Source: an uncultured Bacteroidales bacterium (GTDB taxonomy: Bacteria > Bacteroidota > Bacteroidia > Bacteroidales > Bacteroidaceae). Taken from it: a stretch of DNA of 64,000 nucleotides. Location: NCBI GenBank assembly GCA_945787885.1, contig CALZJF010000008.1, positions 1-64,000 on the forward strand. The letters run 5' to 3'. Of the stretch, positions 9,447 through 18,583 are shown one piece after another. The position numbers were made by a program, and so were the translations under genes. Position 1 is the first letter of the stretch, and every line of letters starts with the position of its first letter. The notes under the pieces are model-generated. The model searched no databases. It was not told the origin of the DNA and worked only from the letters and a program-made list of their open reading frames with translations.

Positions 9447-11594
9447 CTACTCGTTGCCGAACTTCAGGCGGCCCTCCTCCGTCGTGACGAGGATGGGGCG
9501 CTGCGTGCTGACCTTGCCAGCCAGCAGGGCGCGGCTGAGGTCGTTGAGAAGGAGATTCTGAAGAGCACGCTTCACGGGGCGAGCACCATAGTCGGGGTCG
9601 TAGCCCTCCTGCGCGATGAGGCGAATGGCATCGTCGTGAACATGGAGCGTCACGCCCTGCTCCTCCAAGCGGCGGGCAATGCTGCGAAGCTGTATCTTGA
9701 CGATTTGCTCTATCTCTGACTGCTTCAGCGGATGGAACATCAGAATATCGTCGATACGGTTCACAAACTCCGGACGCAGACCGAGCTTCACCAATTCGTC
9801 AGCCAAATCTTCACGCCGCTCACCATCGGTGATGAGATTGCTCGTCATGATGATGATGGTGTTCTTGAAGTTCACCGTGCGCCCCTTGTTGTCCGTCAGC
9901 CTGCCATCGTCGAGCACCTGCAGGAGTATGTTGAAGACATCGGGGTGTGCCTTCTCAATCTCGTCGAAGAGCACGACGGAATAAGGCTTTCGCCGCACAG
10001 CCTCGGTGAGTTGTCCGCCCTCGTCGTAACCTACGTAGCCCGGAGGAGCACCGATGAGGCGTGTGGCAGAAAACTTCTCCTGATATTCGCTCATGTCAAT
10101 ACGCGTCATGAGGTTTTCATCGTCAAACAGGCATTCTGCCAGCGCCTTTGCCAGCTCCGTCTTTCCCACACCCGTTGCACCGAGGAATATAAAGCTTCCG
10201 ATGGGCCTCTTCGGGTCTTGCAGTCCTGCGCGGCTTCTGCGCACGGCATCTGCCACGGCGGCGATGGCCTCCTCCTGTCCGATGACGCGCTGATGCAGTT
10301 CATCCTCCAGGTGCAAGAGCTTCTCGCGTTCGCTCTGCATCATGCGGCTGACGGGAATGCCCGTCCAACGTGCGACGACGTCGGCAATATCATCCGCCGT
10401 CACCTCTTCTTTCACCATGGCCTCTGCGCCCTGACAGCTATGAAGCTCCTCTTCCAGCGAGGCGATGCTCTGCTCGAGCTCCTTCAGGCGTCCGTAGCGA
10501 ATCTCCGCCACACGTCCGAAGTCGCCCTCGCGCTCAGCGCGTTCGGCATCAAACTTCAGCGTTTCGATGATTTCCTTCTTCTGCTGAATCTGCTGCAGCA
10601 GGGTGCGTTCGCCCTCCCACTGCTGCTTCAGCGTCCGCTCCTTCAGGCGCAGCTCGCCGATTTCGCTGTCCAGCTGTGCCAGCTTGGAAGTATGCGCCTC
10701 CTGCGCCGCGGCATCGGCAGCCATTTCCTTCTCGCGCCGTATAGCCTCCCGCTCAATCTCCAGCTGCCTGAGGCGTCGGGATATTTCGTCGAGCTCTTCG
10801 GGCTGCGAGTCGCGCTCCATGCGGAGCTTTGCTGCCGCCTCATCCATGAGGTCGATGGCCTTGTCGGGCAGGAAACGGTCAGCAATATAGCGATGCGAGA
10901 GCGTGACGGCAGCTATCAGGGCATCGTCCTGAATACGCACGCGATGATGGTTCTCATATTTCTCCTTCAGTCCGCGCAGGATGCTTATGGCTTCTTCCGG
11001 AGCCGGCTCATCGACCATGACGGTCTGGAAGCGTCGCTCCAAGGCTTTATCCTTCTCGAAGTATTTCTGATATTCCTCCAGCGTGGTGGCGCCAATGCTG
11101 CGGAGCTCTCCGCGTGCCAGCGCAGGCTTGAGGATATTGGCAGCGTCCATTGCGCCATCGCTCTTTCCGGCTCCCACGAGTGTATGAATCTCGTCGATGA
11201 AGAGGATGATGCCGCCCTGCGCCTCCGTCACCTCTTTAACGACATTCTTCAGGCGGTCTTCAAACTGTCCTTTATACATCGCGCCCGCCACGAGCGCACC
11301 CATGTCGAGTGAGAAGACGCGCTTGTCGCGAAGGTTTTCCGGCACGTCGCCGCGCACGATACGCTGTGCCAGTCCCTCTACGATGGCGGTCTTGCCCGTT
11401 CCCGGCTCTCCGATGAGAATGGGATTGTTTTTCGTACGACGTGAAAGTATCTGCAACACGCGGCGAATCTCTTCGTCACGCCCGATGACGGGGTCAAGAC
11501 GTCCTTCACGAGCCTCTGCCACGAGGTCGATGGCGAACTGCTTGAGTGCGGAATCCTCGTCGTTTCTCTGTGTTGTTCTGTTCGTGTTGTTCAT
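9447..11594 (-). CDS. clpB: ClpB-type disaggregase lacking the N-terminal domain
   Basis: A 715-residue Hsp100 ATPase with both AAA+ modules: Walker A GEPGTGKT (about 62-69) and [12 protein letters not shown], then [16 protein letters not shown] with [14 protein letters not shown]. Between them is a long coiled-coil middle domain (about 265-390), which identifies ClpB, the partner of DnaK in rescuing aggregates. Family members are usually about 860 residues. Here the roughly 140-residue substrate-binding Clp_N repeat domain is absent; the protein begins at the linker ([18 protein letters not shown]). The segment after MTSNLI is also shortened compared with typical ClpB. No N-domain coding is seen upstream. 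No heat-shock promoter was recognised. Confidence 0.93.
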   Translation of the reverse strand: MNNTNRTTQRNDEDSALKQFAIDLVAEAREGRLDPVIGRDEEIRRVLQILSRRTKNNPILIGEPGTGKTAIVEGLAQRIVRGDVPENLRDKRVFSLDMGALVAGAMYKGQFEDRLKNVVKEVTEAQGGIILFIDEIHTLVGAGKSDGAMDAANILKPALARGELRSIGATTLEEYQKYFEKDKALERRFQTVMVDEPAPEEAISILRGLKEKYENHHRVRIQDDALIAAVTLSHRYIADRFLPDKAIDLMDEAAAKLRMERDSQPEELDEISRRLRQLEIEREAIRREKEMAADAAAQEAHTSKLAQLDSEIGELRLKERTLKQQWEGERTLLQQIQQKKEIIETLKFDAERAEREGDFGRVAEIRYGRLKELEQSIASLEEELHSCQGAEAMVKEEVTADDIADVVARWTGIPVSRMMQSEREKLLHLEDELHQRVIGQEEAIAAVADAVRRSRAGLQDPKRPIGSFIFLGATGVGKTELAKALAECLFDDENLMTRIDMSEYQEKFSATRLIGAPPGYVGYDEGGQLTEAVRRKPYSVVLFDEIEKAHPDVFNILLQVLDDGRLTDNKGRTVNFKNTIIIMTSNLITDGERREDLADELVKLGLRPEFVNRIDDILMFHPLKQSEIEQIVKIQLRSIARRLEEQGVTLHVHDDAIRLIAQEGYDPDYGARPVKRALQNLLLNDLSRALLAGKVSTQRPILVTTEEGRLKFGNE

Positions 11595-12300
11595 GAGGGA
11601 ATGTTTTTGTTATTTGTAATGTTTTGCCCTCCTGCCTGCAAACCATTTGCCAAGCCTCCGCCGAGCCCTTATTTACTGCCTTTTTGCCTCACTCTCTGTG
11701 TGTTATATGGTAAAACAGACATATTTCTCCGCCATTTTGACAACATCCCCCCGTGCGCACTCCTCTACTAATTTCGCGCGCGCATACGCACATACAGGCC
11801 TCTACTGGCTACTCAAAGTCGTTCAAAGGATTTTTTATTTCGCCCCCATATACGTTTATACGCGCATACACGTTGGTATAGGCTGGCAAGCAGGCATGCA
11901 GGCTGGCCGTGCGCTGCATCCTCCCGCCTTGCGGGGCATACATTCTGCCGCGTCAATGCTTGCCGACGAATCAGCCTCTGGGGGAATCCATTATTTGCCT
12001 GCCTGAATCAGCTGAAATTCACCATTTCAGACAAGCAAGGGGCGCGAGTCTGGAGTAAAAACTCCGAGATTCGCGCCCCTTCTGCAGAGCTACTGCTTTC
12101 AAAGTGGACTTTTACGCCCCGAAAAGTGATTATTCTGACCCCGGAAAATGATCATTTTCACCCCCGAAAATGAGCATTTCTGCCCCTCGAAGTGGCCACC
12201 CTGAGATGAAATGTGCAGCCGAAGCAGGCGAGGATGACTGTGGAATGGAGGAAATGCGCCCTGAAAGGCAGCACGGCAGCCACACGCTGCGCCCTGACTC
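11595..12300. other. Intergenic region upstream of clpB, downstream of the GH92 gene
   Basis: A 706-bp gap. The part near 11620-12030 is pyrimidine-rich, with alternating CG/TA tracts and no convincing gene or promoter word. The right part (12037-12215) holds a hairpin followed by a 22-bp-period palindrome array, described separately. Confidence 0.6.
12037..12215 (+). repeat. 22-bp-period palindrome array, locus A (five units)
   Basis: A hairpin (12037-12056 with 12061-12081) is followed by a CTGCAGAGCT block. Five units then follow whose aligned TG dinucleotides start at 12105, 12127, 12149, 12171 and 12193, an exact 22-bp period. Each unit has a palindromic core such as AAAATGATCATTTT or AAGTGGCCAC, and most are followed by a CCCC-rich spacer. 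The array ends with GAGATGAAATG. The same architecture recurs at about 22.3, 31.6, 38.1 and 51.6 kb. The hairpin lacks a T tract on either strand, so I read it as part of the element rather than a terminator. Confidence 0.85.
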
Positions 12301-14628
12301 TCACCGCCTGCCTGCCTGCTTCGCAGCAGTCTGCTCGCGCGTCTCAGCCATTTCGAGCACGAGCTCGCCGCCCTCCATCAGCTGTTCGTGCGTGAAATAA
12401 GGCTGAGGCAAGGGCTTGCCGTTGAGAATCATGGAGCGCACATACTTCGCACGGCGACTATTGCCCGGCGCACGAATGATGAAATCGCGGCCGGAAGGGA
12501 GATGAATGGTGACGGCTGGGAAGAGCGGACGCCCAATGCTATAGACGGGCCGGCCGGGGCAAGGCTGATAGAAGCCCATGGCATTGAGGATGTACCACGC
12601 CGACATCTGTCCGCAGTCCTCATTGCCAGAGAGCCCGTCGGGCTTGTCCGTATAGAGCGTCTGCAGGACGGAGTCTGCCAGTTCCTGCGTGCGCCAAGGC
12701 TGGCCCGCGGCATTGTAGAAATGAATGACATGATGCGAGGGCTCATTGCCATGGGCATACTGCCCGATGAGTCCGCTGATGTCTGCGCTCACGCTCTCGC
12801 CCTCCAGTTCGCTGCTGGCAGCGAAGAGCGCGTCGAGCTTCCGCACGAAAGCCTCGCGCCCACCGCAGAGCTTCATCAGCCCCTCAGCATCGTGGGGCAC
12901 GAACCAGCTCCACTGGCAGGCATTTCCCTCGCAATAATCGTCCTGCCTATGGTTGGACCGCACAGGCGAGAAGGGCGTGCGCCATGAGCCATCGGCCAGC
13001 TTTCCGCGCATATAGCCCACGCTTGCATCGTAGTAGTTCGCATACAGCCGCGCCCAGCGGTCGTACTTTGCAGCCCTCGCCGTGTCGCCCATCAGCCGTG
13101 CCACACGGCTCAGGCACCAGTCGTCATAGCAGAGTTCGAGCGCCTTCGCCACACTTTCGTTCTCCTTGTCGGCAGGCACGTAGCCCAACGTCTGGCGATA
13201 CAGCCGCGCCTTCGGCATGATGTAGGGATAGAGCCAGGAGGGGCAGGCAGGCGTGATGCCCGTGGTGTCATATTCTGCTGACCGCACGGCATGCTTGTAC
13301 GCCAAATCGACATCGAAATGGCGATAGCCCTTTGTCATCATGTCCGCCAGGAGTGCCACATAGTGGTAGCCAATCATGCAGCCGGTGTAGTTGCTGCCGC
13401 AGTCCCACTTCGGCACGAGTCCGCCTTCCTCCCCCTTTCTGATGAGCGAACGCAGATATGCCTCGTTCTGCTCGGGGTGAATGATGGAGATGAGGGGATG
13501 GAGGGCACGGTGAGTGTCCCAGAGTGAGAAGATGGTGTAGTAAGGGTCGGCAGTATCGCCCTGATGCACCTGCAAGTCCATGCCGAGATAACGGCCATCG
13601 GCATCCTGGAACACATTCGGCGAGAGCTGGGCATGATAGAGGGCGGTATAGAAAATCTCGCGCTGCGCCCGCTGGCAGGCATCGTTCTCATCGATTTCCA
13701 CCTCTATGCAGCCCAAAGCCTCGCGCCATGAATCTTCGGCAGCCTTGGCGGTGGCGTCAAAATCCCATGCGGGCATCTCCGCCAGCAGATTGCGGTGCGC
13801 GCCTTCGGCATCGACACTGCTGACCGCCGCCTTGAGCAAAATCTGCTCGCCCGCCTTCGTCGCGCCAAACTGCACGAGGAGCTTGCAGCGCGGCTGCTGG
13901 CGTCCGGCATCGCGCGTCAGCGTGACGGTGTCGCGCACGATGTCATAGCCGACGATGGGACGGCTCGTGATGGCCTCGAAGTATTGGCGATGGTCGTACT
14001 GCCACCAGTTGTCCCGGCGGTAAGCCCGTATGGTGTCGCCCCTCACCTCCACCTGCATGTCCAGCGTGGTCTGGTCCTGAATGCAATAGTCGAGGTCGAG
14101 AATGAGGCCTGCGCTGTCAGACTCGGGGAAAGTCCAGCGGTGCAGGGCGGTGCGGCAGGTGGCAGTCAGTTCGGCACGAATGCCATAGCGCTGCAGGCTA
14201 ACGGCGTAATATCCCGGCCGTGCCATTTCTTCGTCGTGGCTATAGGGCGAGACAAACGCCACTCTCTGCGCGGCATCCTTCTCCCCCACATAGCGCACAT
14301 CTTGCTCGCCGACGGTGGGCATGACGAGGAAATCGCCGAAGTCGGCACAGCCCGTTCCGCTCAGGCGCGTGTGGGCGAAACCGTTGATGCTATCGTCGGA
14401 GTAATGATAGCCCGAGCAGGCATCCCAATCGTGAATGCGCGTGTCGGGGCCGGGCTGTATCATGCCGTGCGGCACCATGGCTCCGGGGTGGGTGTGCCCA
14501 TGACCGCCGGTTCCGATGAAGGGGTTTACATACTGCACTGCCTCAGCATCTGAGGCATGAAACGCATTGCACGAGGCCACGACGAGGGACGCGGCAAGGG
14601 CGAAAAAGGTAAAAACAGAAGGACGCAT
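12301..14628 (-). CDS. GH92 family alpha-mannosidase, lipoprotein
   Basis: A 775-residue enzyme of glycoside hydrolase family 92, calcium-dependent exo-alpha-mannosidases (often alpha-1,2) that trim high-mannose N-glycans. The N-terminus is a lipoprotein signal with lipobox VVASC (Cys20), so it is anchored in the outer or periplasmic membrane. Family motifs include VNPFIGTGGHGHTHPGA, GYHYSDDSINGFAHTRLSG, TIFSLWDTHRALHPL and the signature SGNEDCGQMSAWYILNAMGF near the C-terminus. It stands alone, with its own promoter and no susC/susD pair nearby. Linkage specificity cannot be read from the sequence. Confidence 0.95.
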   Translation of the reverse strand: MRPSVFTFFALAASLVVASCNAFHASDAEAVQYVNPFIGTGGHGHTHPGAMVPHGMIQPGPDTRIHDWDACSGYHYSDDSINGFAHTRLSGTGCADFGDFLVMPTVGEQDVRYVGEKDAAQRVAFVSPYSHDEEMARPGYYAVSLQRYGIRAELTATCRTALHRWTFPESDSAGLILDLDYCIQDQTTLDMQVEVRGDTIRAYRRDNWWQYDHRQYFEAITSRPIVGYDIVRDTVTLTRDAGRQQPRCKLLVQFGATKAGEQILLKAAVSSVDAEGAHRNLLAEMPAWDFDATAKAAEDSWREALGCIEVEIDENDACQRAQREIFYTALYHAQLSPNVFQDADGRYLGMDLQVHQGDTADPYYTIFSLWDTHRALHPLISIIHPEQNEAYLRSLIRKGEEGGLVPKWDCGSNYTGCMIGYHYVALLADMMTKGYRHFDVDLAYKHAVRSAEYDTTGITPACPSWLYPYIMPKARLYRQTLGYVPADKENESVAKALELCYDDWCLSRVARLMGDTARAAKYDRWARLYANYYDASVGYMRGKLADGSWRTPFSPVRSNHRQDDYCEGNACQWSWFVPHDAEGLMKLCGGREAFVRKLDALFAASSELEGESVSADISGLIGQYAHGNEPSHHVIHFYNAAGQPWRTQELADSVLQTLYTDKPDGLSGNEDCGQMSAWYILNAMGFYQPCPGRPVYSIGRPLFPAVTIHLPSGRDFIIRAPGNSRRAKYVRSMILNGKPLPQPYFTHEQLMEGGELVLEMAETREQTAAKQAGRR

Positions 14629-14653
14629 ACGTGTTTTTTGATGAGTGTTTGAG

Positions 14654-14662
14654 GCAAAAATA
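14654..14662 (-). promoter_or_regulatory. Putative promoter of the GH92 gene
   Basis: Minus-strand TATTTTTGC matches the TAnnTTTGC -7 element, about 26 bp upstream of the start codon at 14628. No clear TTTG box is seen at the expected distance. A single AAAAGTGACCACTT palindrome, like one unit of the 22-bp arrays, lies just beyond it at about 14667-14682. Confidence 0.55.
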
Positions 14663-14705
14663 GCGAAAAAAAAGTGACCACTTCCCGAATCTCATCGTTT
14701 TTTTC

Positions 14706-14714
14706 TAAATTTGC
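14706..14714 (+). promoter_or_regulatory. Putative promoter of the HD protein-to-recO operon
   Basis: Plus-strand TAAATTTGC matches TAnnTTTGC, 74 bp before the start at 14788. The -33 box is degenerate (a T-run). Confidence 0.55.
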
Positions 14715-14787
14715 AGCAATATTGACTTGTTTTTCTCCCGGCAGAACGCTTGGGAGACTATTTTTCTTCAAACATCAGGATTGAACT

Positions 14788-15435
14788 ATGGACTTAGGCA
14801 ATTTGAAGATTGACAAGGTGGCAGAGAACCGAGAAGAATTCTGCCGCCTCTTGCGCTCCACGAAGCGCGAAGGTGTGGAATACGTGATTGAAGACTTGGA
14901 TAAATTAGGCTTCTTTGAAGCTCCTGCCTCTACGCGTTTCCACCTCTGCACGCGTGGCGGACTGGTGGAACACAGTCTGAACGTCTGCCGCGCAGCCTTG
15001 AAACTATTGCCCATCATGCACCAGATGCGCCCAGACCTGAAGGACGACCTGCGCGAAGACAGCGTCATCCTCTGTTCGCTGCTCCATGATGTCAATAAGG
15101 CTGAAATCTACCGCCCCGTCACAAAGCGACGCAGAAATGCCGCCAACACGGGGTGGGAAGACTATGAGACCTACGATGTGGACTTCTCTAACTTCCCGAT
15201 TGGCCACGGCGAGAAGAGCGTCATCGTGCTCCTCCTCTCGGGGCTGCAACTGCGCGATGAGGAGATGCTGGCCATTCGCTGGCACATGGCTGCATGGGAC
15301 TTGGCCTTCCAAAGCCCGGAAGCGAAGAGCAACATCAATGCTGCACGCGACAAATATCCCCTCTGCGGACTCATACAATGTGCCGACACACTGGCGGCAA
15401 ACATTCTGGAACATACGGACAAGGAGGAGGAATAA
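14788..15435 (+). CDS. HD-domain phosphohydrolase-like protein
   Basis: A 215-residue cytoplasmic protein with a metal-binding HD-superfamily pattern: GLVEHSLNV (His62), LLHDVNK (His100-Asp101), GHGEKS (His140), IRWHM (His166) and QCADTLAA (Asp200). This spacing fits the helical HD fold found in phosphohydrolases and nucleotidases. The substrate is unknown. It is the first gene of a run with two glycosyltransferase genes and recO (gaps of 58, 11 and 13 bp). Confidence 0.85.
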   Translation: MDLGNLKIDKVAENREEFCRLLRSTKREGVEYVIEDLDKLGFFEAPASTRFHLCTRGGLVEHSLNVCRAALKLLPIMHQMRPDLKDDLREDSVILCSLLHDVNKAEIYRPVTKRRRNAANTGWEDYETYDVDFSNFPIGHGEKSVIVLLLSGLQLRDEEMLAIRWHMAAWDLAFQSPEAKSNINAARDKYPLCGLIQCADTLAANILEHTDKEEE

Positions 15436-15493
15436 GCCTTCCTCCCCCTCACGCTTATGATGGCTTACACCGTTTGCCATCCGCTTACGCTTT

Positions 15494-16210
15494 ATGAAAA
15501 AACTTTTCATCATCACACCCGTCAAAGACAGCATTGACAGCACGGTGGAGACGATGGAGGCCATCGTGGCATCCCGTCTGGAAATGCCCCACCGCTACAT
15601 CGTCTATAACGACAACTCCACACCCGAAAACACCGCCCGCCTGCACCGCGAGGCTGCCCGCTTGGGCGTTGAGGTGGTGGATCTGGCCAAACTGACAGCC
15701 CATCCCTCGCCCAACTATCTCTTCGTCCTGCGGCGCATGCAGGCGATGGCGCTGGCAGAAGATGCCGGCCTTGCCATCGTGGAGAGCGATGTCACGGTGC
15801 GCCCGCACACGCTGCAGGGGCTCTGGGAGGGGGCGTTGGCCCATCCGGACTGCGGCATTGCGGCGAGCGTGACGGTCGATGGCGAGGGACGCATCAACTA
15901 CCCCTACGAATATGCCAAAGGCTGGGAGGGCAAGACCGTGGACTGCAGGAAGCACTGCTCCTTCTGTTGCTCACTGCTCACCACAACACTGCTCCGCACC
16001 TTCGACTTCCAGCATCTCGACGAGACGAAAAACTGGTTCGATGTGACCATCTCCCGCGAGAGCCGGAAAGCAGGGCTCGTCAATTATCTCTTCTGCAACC
16101 TTCCCGTCAGACACCGGCCCCACGCCAGCCGGCCCTGGAAACAATTGAAATACAAGAATCCTATCCTATATTACTGGCGAAAATGGACGAAAGGTTTCGA
16201 CAAGATTTGA
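15494..16210 (+). CDS. Family 2-like (GT-A) glycosyltransferase
   Basis: A 238-residue protein beginning MKKLFIITPVKDSIDSTVETM, a nucleotide-sugar-binding GT-A start. YNDNSTPENTARL follows, with ESDV (97-100) where the metal-binding DxD normally lies. The C-terminus is basic (WRKWTKGF) and has no membrane span, so it is probably peripheral to the inner membrane. Donor and acceptor cannot be told. The adjacent glycosyltransferase-kinase fusion suggests lipopolysaccharide core or surface glycan synthesis. Confidence 0.8.
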   Translation: MKKLFIITPVKDSIDSTVETMEAIVASRLEMPHRYIVYNDNSTPENTARLHREAARLGVEVVDLAKLTAHPSPNYLFVLRRMQAMALAEDAGLAIVESDVTVRPHTLQGLWEGALAHPDCGIAASVTVDGEGRINYPYEYAKGWEGKTVDCRKHCSFCCSLLTTTLLRTFDFQHLDETKNWFDVTISRESRKAGLVNYLFCNLPVRHRPHASRPWKQLKYKNPILYYWRKWTKGFDKI

Positions 16211-16221
16211 ACGCCTGAACT

Positions 16222-17691
16222 ATGGCTCCGAAAGTATCTATCATCATTCCTGCCTATAACGCCGGAGAGACGCTGGCCGAAACCCTCGAATCGGCCTGCG
16301 CCTGCACCTACCATCCGCTCGAAATCATCGTCATCGATGATGGCTCAAAGGATGCCACGCTCAGCATTGCCCGCGAATATGCGGGGCGCGATGCCCGCAT
16401 CCGCGTCATCCATCAGGAAAACGCCGGGGTATGCCGTGCCCGCAACCATGCCATCCGTGAGGCTACGGGCGATTTCATCATGCCCCTGGATGCCGACGAC
16501 CTGATCCATGCCGACTTCATCTCCTTCGCCGCCGCCATTCTCGACATGCGTCCGGAGGTGAAGGTCGTGCAGCCGCGTGCCGACTTCTTCGGCATCCGCA
16601 GTGGCGAATGGCGGTTGCCGAAGTTCAGCCGCCATCTGCTGGCGCGGCGCAACATGATTCCGGCTACGGCCATGTATCGCCGCTGCGATTGGGAACGCGT
16701 CGGGGGCTACTGCGAGGAGATTATCGCTCGCGAAGACTGGGACTTCTGGATTTCCATCCTCAAGGATGGCGGAGAGGTGGTGCGTACGGAAGAGGTGATG
16801 TATCACTATCGCATCGCCCCCAACAGCAAGCGCGTGCGCGACCGCCTGCTCTTCCACCATGTGGTGAAGATGCTCAACCGCCGCCATGCCGAATTCTTCT
16901 TCCGCGAGTTGGGCGGCCCGCTGCGCTATTGGCGCACTTGGTCGAGACTGCTCAACGCCCTCTATTTCTGCTTTAACCCGCACAGCTACGCCGTCCATCC
17001 GGACTTTTCCGAGAAGAAGCATTTCATTCTGGCACTCCGAAAACTCTTCAAGTCGCAGAACGGCGAACTCATCTTCATGAACCGCAATGAGATTCGCGAG
17101 TTTCACCATGGGGGAGACGATATCGTAGTCAAGTCTTTCCGCATTCCCAACTTCATCAACCGCATTGCCTACGGCTTTCTCCGTAAGAGCAAGGCCCAGC
17201 GTTCCTACGACTATGCCATGATGCTTCGCAAGGCGGGCATCGGGAGTCCTAAGCCCGTGGGGTGGCTCGAACAGCGCCGCGGACTCTTCTTCACACATAG
17301 CTACTACGCCTCTCTACGCTCCGAGTGCCCCATCAGCTACATGGAAGTCATAGCCATGCCGAAGCCTGAGCGCGACCCCTTTCTGAAAGCCATCGCGCGC
17401 ACTACGGCGAGGATGCACGACAACGGGTGGCTACACACGGACTACAGCCGCGGCAACATTCTCTGTGGGCGCAACGCCGATGGGGAGGTTTGCGTAGAAA
17501 TCATCGACCTGAATCGCATCCGCTTCCGCAAAGTGGATTGCCAAACGGGCTGCCGCAACTTCAGCCGTCTGCCGGGCAACCGCGAAGTATTGGAGGTTTT
17601 GGCCGACGAATATGCGAGCCAGCGTGGTTTCGCCCCGGATTTGTGCCGACTGTATATCATGGAGAAACGCGGAAAATCGGCTGAAGCATAA
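16222..17691 (+). CDS. Fusion of a GT2 glycosyltransferase and a KdkA/InaA-like lipopolysaccharide kinase
   Basis: A 489-residue two-domain protein. Residues 1 to about 260 are a family 2 glycosyltransferase: KVSIIIPAYNAGETLAETL, IIVIDDGSKDAT, the metal-binding LDADD (89-93) and REDWDFW. Residues from about 285 to the end are a protein-kinase-fold domain of the lipopolysaccharide (Kdo/heptose) kinase type: GGDDIVVKSF, then catalytic HTDYSRGN (His405, Asp407, Asn412) and the metal-binding EIIDLNRI (Asp429). Such kinases phosphorylate sugars of the inner core. The fusion suggests the same sugar, or consecutive residues, are added and phosphorylated. A stand-alone relative of the kinase half is at 46464-47195. 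Confidence 0.87.
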   Translation: MAPKVSIIIPAYNAGETLAETLESACACTYHPLEIIVIDDGSKDATLSIAREYAGRDARIRVIHQENAGVCRARNHAIREATGDFIMPLDADDLIHADFISFAAAILDMRPEVKVVQPRADFFGIRSGEWRLPKFSRHLLARRNMIPATAMYRRCDWERVGGYCEEIIAREDWDFWISILKDGGEVVRTEEVMYHYRIAPNSKRVRDRLLFHHVVKMLNRRHAEFFFRELGGPLRYWRTWSRLLNALYFCFNPHSYAVHPDFSEKKHFILALRKLFKSQNGELIFMNRNEIREFHHGGDDIVVKSFRIPNFINRIAYGFLRKSKAQRSYDYAMMLRKAGIGSPKPVGWLEQRRGLFFTHSYYASLRSECPISYMEVIAMPKPERDPFLKAIARTTARMHDNGWLHTDYSRGNILCGRNADGEVCVEIIDLNRIRFRKVDCQTGCRNFSRLPGNREVLEVLADEYASQRGFAPDLCRLYIMEKRGKSAEA

Positions 17692-17704
17692 TCTTTCTGT
17701 CAAA

Positions 17705-18433
17705 ATGATTGAAACGCATGAGATTCTGGTGTTGAGCAGCATACGTTCTGGCACTGACCGCCTGCTGGTCCGGGCACTGTCGCGGACGGCTGGCAGAGTG
17801 ACGCTCTCGCTCCCGCTCACCCACAGCCAGCGTTCGCCGCTGCGCCATACGCTCTTCCGCCCTCTGGCTCTTCTGGAAGCAACGTGGGAGAATGGTCCGC
17901 TGACGGAAATATATCGCCCGCGTGCAGCGCGCCCAACAATGCGGCAAGACTCCATCTTAGCATCGCCCGCGAAAGCAGCCATCGCCATCTTCCTCGCAGA
18001 GTTCCTCACGCATGCCACTGCCGAGGGGGAACTGAGCGAAATGGCTTTCGACTATATAGCCTGTGCCGTCGAATGGCTCGAAACGGCGCAGACGGGCTAT
18101 GCAAACTTCCACATCGTCTTTCTCTTCCGCCTTAGCCGCTTCCTCGGCATACAGCCCAACTGGGAACGTCAGCACGGCTCGGGACGCTATTTTGACCTCG
18201 ACACTGCGGAGTTCACAGACCGCATACCTTCCCACCGCGCTTTTTTGGAGGGCGACGATGCGAATGCCGTCGGACAACTGGCGCGCCTGAACTTTTCAAC
18301 AATGCATCTACTGCGCATCTCAGGGCAACAGCGCTCGCGCATTCTCCGCGTGCTCATTCTCTTCTATCGTCTGCACCTCCCCGGGCTTCCCACACCGAAG
18401 AGCCTCGAAGTCCTCGAGACCGTCTTTGCCTGA
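17705..18433 (+). CDS. recO: DNA repair protein RecO
   Basis: A 242-residue RecO, which loads RecA with RecR in the RecFOR pathway. The N-terminal OB fold is visible (ETHEILVLSSIRSGTDRLLVRALSRTAGRVTL), followed by a helical domain with AEFLTHATAEGELSEMAFDYI and ANFHIVFLFRLSRFLGIQPNW. The four-cysteine zinc site of some RecO proteins is absent, as in other Bacteroidetes. The start chosen is the ATG at 17705; a longer frame would overlap the preceding gene. It is the last gene before a strong terminator. Confidence 0.9.
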   Translation: MIETHEILVLSSIRSGTDRLLVRALSRTAGRVTLSLPLTHSQRSPLRHTLFRPLALLEATWENGPLTEIYRPRAARPTMRQDSILASPAKAAIAIFLAEFLTHATAEGELSEMAFDYIACAVEWLETAQTGYANFHIVFLFRLSRFLGIQPNWERQHGSGRYFDLDTAEFTDRIPSHRAFLEGDDANAVGQLARLNFSTMHLLRISGQQRSRILRVLILFYRLHLPGLPTPKSLEVLETVFA

Positions 18434-18478
18434 CTTTCATGTCTCCCACTCCTATATATATTATATAGGGATATATAC

Positions 18479-18549
18479 GGCGAACGCTTCGTAGCTCGTG
18501 AGCAAGTTGGTTTCACTTGCTTTCGTGCTACGAAGCGTTCGCCTTTTTT
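18479..18549 (+). terminator. Intrinsic terminator after recO
   Basis: A perfect 17-bp outer stem (18479-18495 with 18527-18543, starting GGCGAACGC) with a second inner pairing (AGCAAGT/ACTTGCT), followed by TTTTTT. Ends the HD-GT-kinase-recO transcript. Confidence 0.92.
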
Positions 18550-18583
18550 GTCTTTCTGGCTTTTACAGGGACACGAACTCCAC

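Noticed and set aside
9732..11312. 526-codon open frame on the plus strand
   Set aside because: Mirror of clpB; no motifs, Leu/Arg-rich shadow composition.
12037..12081. Terminator of the GH92 gene
   Set aside because: The hairpin is strong but lies about 220 bp past the stop and lacks a T tract on either strand. It aligns with the left block of the array element instead.
12101..12200. CRISPR array
   Set aside because: The regular period suggested it, but the units are 22 bp in total, degenerate and palindromic, with no unique spacers and no cas genes.
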